A stretch of 64,000 nucleotides of DNA from Coenobita brevimanus. Its lineage: Eukaryota; Arthropoda; Malacostraca; Decapoda; Coenobitidae. The notes beneath the pieces were generated by a model. The model was not told the origin of the DNA and did no database searches. It was given only the letters and a program-made list of their open reading frames with translations. The stretch spans positions 217,501 to 281,500 of the forward strand of contig CM064691.1 of NCBI GenBank assembly GCA_032717465.1. The letters are read 5' to 3'. The position numbers and the translations under genes were made by a program. This document shows, one piece after another, positions 63,803 through 64,000 of the stretch (positions are counted from its first letter, which is position 1; each line of letters begins with the position of its first letter).

Positions 63803-64000
63803 ACTGAGTAAATATGAATTGGAGCAGATGGGGGATGTGGAAGGTGTGTGCAAGATATTTACACAAGAAATCTGTGCAGCATCTGAGGTGGTGTGTGGGG
63901 TGAAGACAAGACGAAAGGGGGTGCAGGGAACAGCATGGTGGAATGAAGAGGTGAGACAGGCTGTGGCACAAAAGAAGAAAGCACAGTGAGTGGATGGGAA
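63803..64000 (+). mobile_element. LINE-A, linker region upstream of RT (runs off window)
   Basis: Reads RLSKYELEQMGDVEGVCKIF, then KTRRKGVQGTAWWNEEVRQA, VAQKKKAQ. This is the same segment that opens LINE-A at 25030 but much less decayed (no stop until near 63988). The RT would follow to the right of the window. It adjoins the 31-bp satellite directly. Confidence 0.85.

Noticed and set aside
62197..63807. 536-codon Pro/Thr/His-rich frame
   Set aside because: Translation of the 31-bp satellite, with a second phase also open.

Overview
This is a eukaryotic, almost gene-free, repeat-dominated window. No bacterial or phage gene organisation is visible: there are no operons, no ribosome-binding sites and no long unique reading frames. 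The mix of contents suggests an arthropod, most plausibly a decapod crustacean (inference). It has extreme densities of (CA)n, (GA)n, (ATT)n and minisatellite DNA, several non-LTR retrotransposon (LINE) families, a mariner relic, a hAT-type non-autonomous element, tRNA-derived SINEs, and a degenerate CCTAA/TAACC tract resembling the arthropod TTAGG telomere repeat. Most long open frames are by-products of tandem repeats (poly-HT, poly-CV, poly-S/L/F, TSTAATL heptads, PPLPCLTCH and PTPPLPHYT repeats) and are not genes. Layout: 1-2640 and 7302-9359 hold two copies of a roughly 2-kb segmental duplication. Each has a CA array, a SINE of family A, and an array of ~45-bp motifs in alternating orientation. 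Between them lie a 624-bp hAT-like element with a perfect 8-bp target-site duplication (2847-3486), a LINE 3' end, a CR1-like LINE fragment (4374-5797, minus), and TG and GA arrays. 9400-13470 is mostly satellite: a 54-copy 21-bp array, a 33-bp array and 1.6 kb of pure polypurine. 13600-21000 holds a dispersed repeat, a GC-rich candidate exon, a dead mariner transposase (minus), degenerate local repeats interrupted by a SINE of family B with a 13-bp TSD, and a long inverted repeat. 21000-36650 is LINE territory: LINE-A (25030-26735), LINE-B (29440-31830) and several LINE-C pieces. SINEs A and B are interspersed, and two tandem arrays are built out of LINE-C coding DNA. 36690-44290 holds a third SINE-like family (C) and large minisatellites, including 1.8 kb of C-rich repeat. 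44500-45000 has a near-perfect 45-bp-stem hairpin beside a candidate terminal exon. 46930-49805 holds an RTE-like LINE (minus), a second truncated copy with a 10-bp TSD, and an abutting tRNA-derived SINE. 50000-64000 is more minisatellite, LINE 3' ends, a 1.55-kb C-rich array, and the start of another LINE-A copy that runs off the window. How the elements relate: LINE-A and SINE-B end in the same ~35-45 bp tail followed by (GATA)n, as expected if SINE-B is mobilised by the LINE-A machinery. SINE-A and SINE-B share a 5' module with an invariant 10-bp-stem hairpin, but have different 3' halves. All LINE and mariner coding regions seen here carry stops, frameshifts or truncations. I see no intact autonomous element and no complete host gene. 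Gene structure claims are limited to two weak exon candidates. The names SINE-A, B, C and T and LINE-A, B and C are local labels used only in this annotation.
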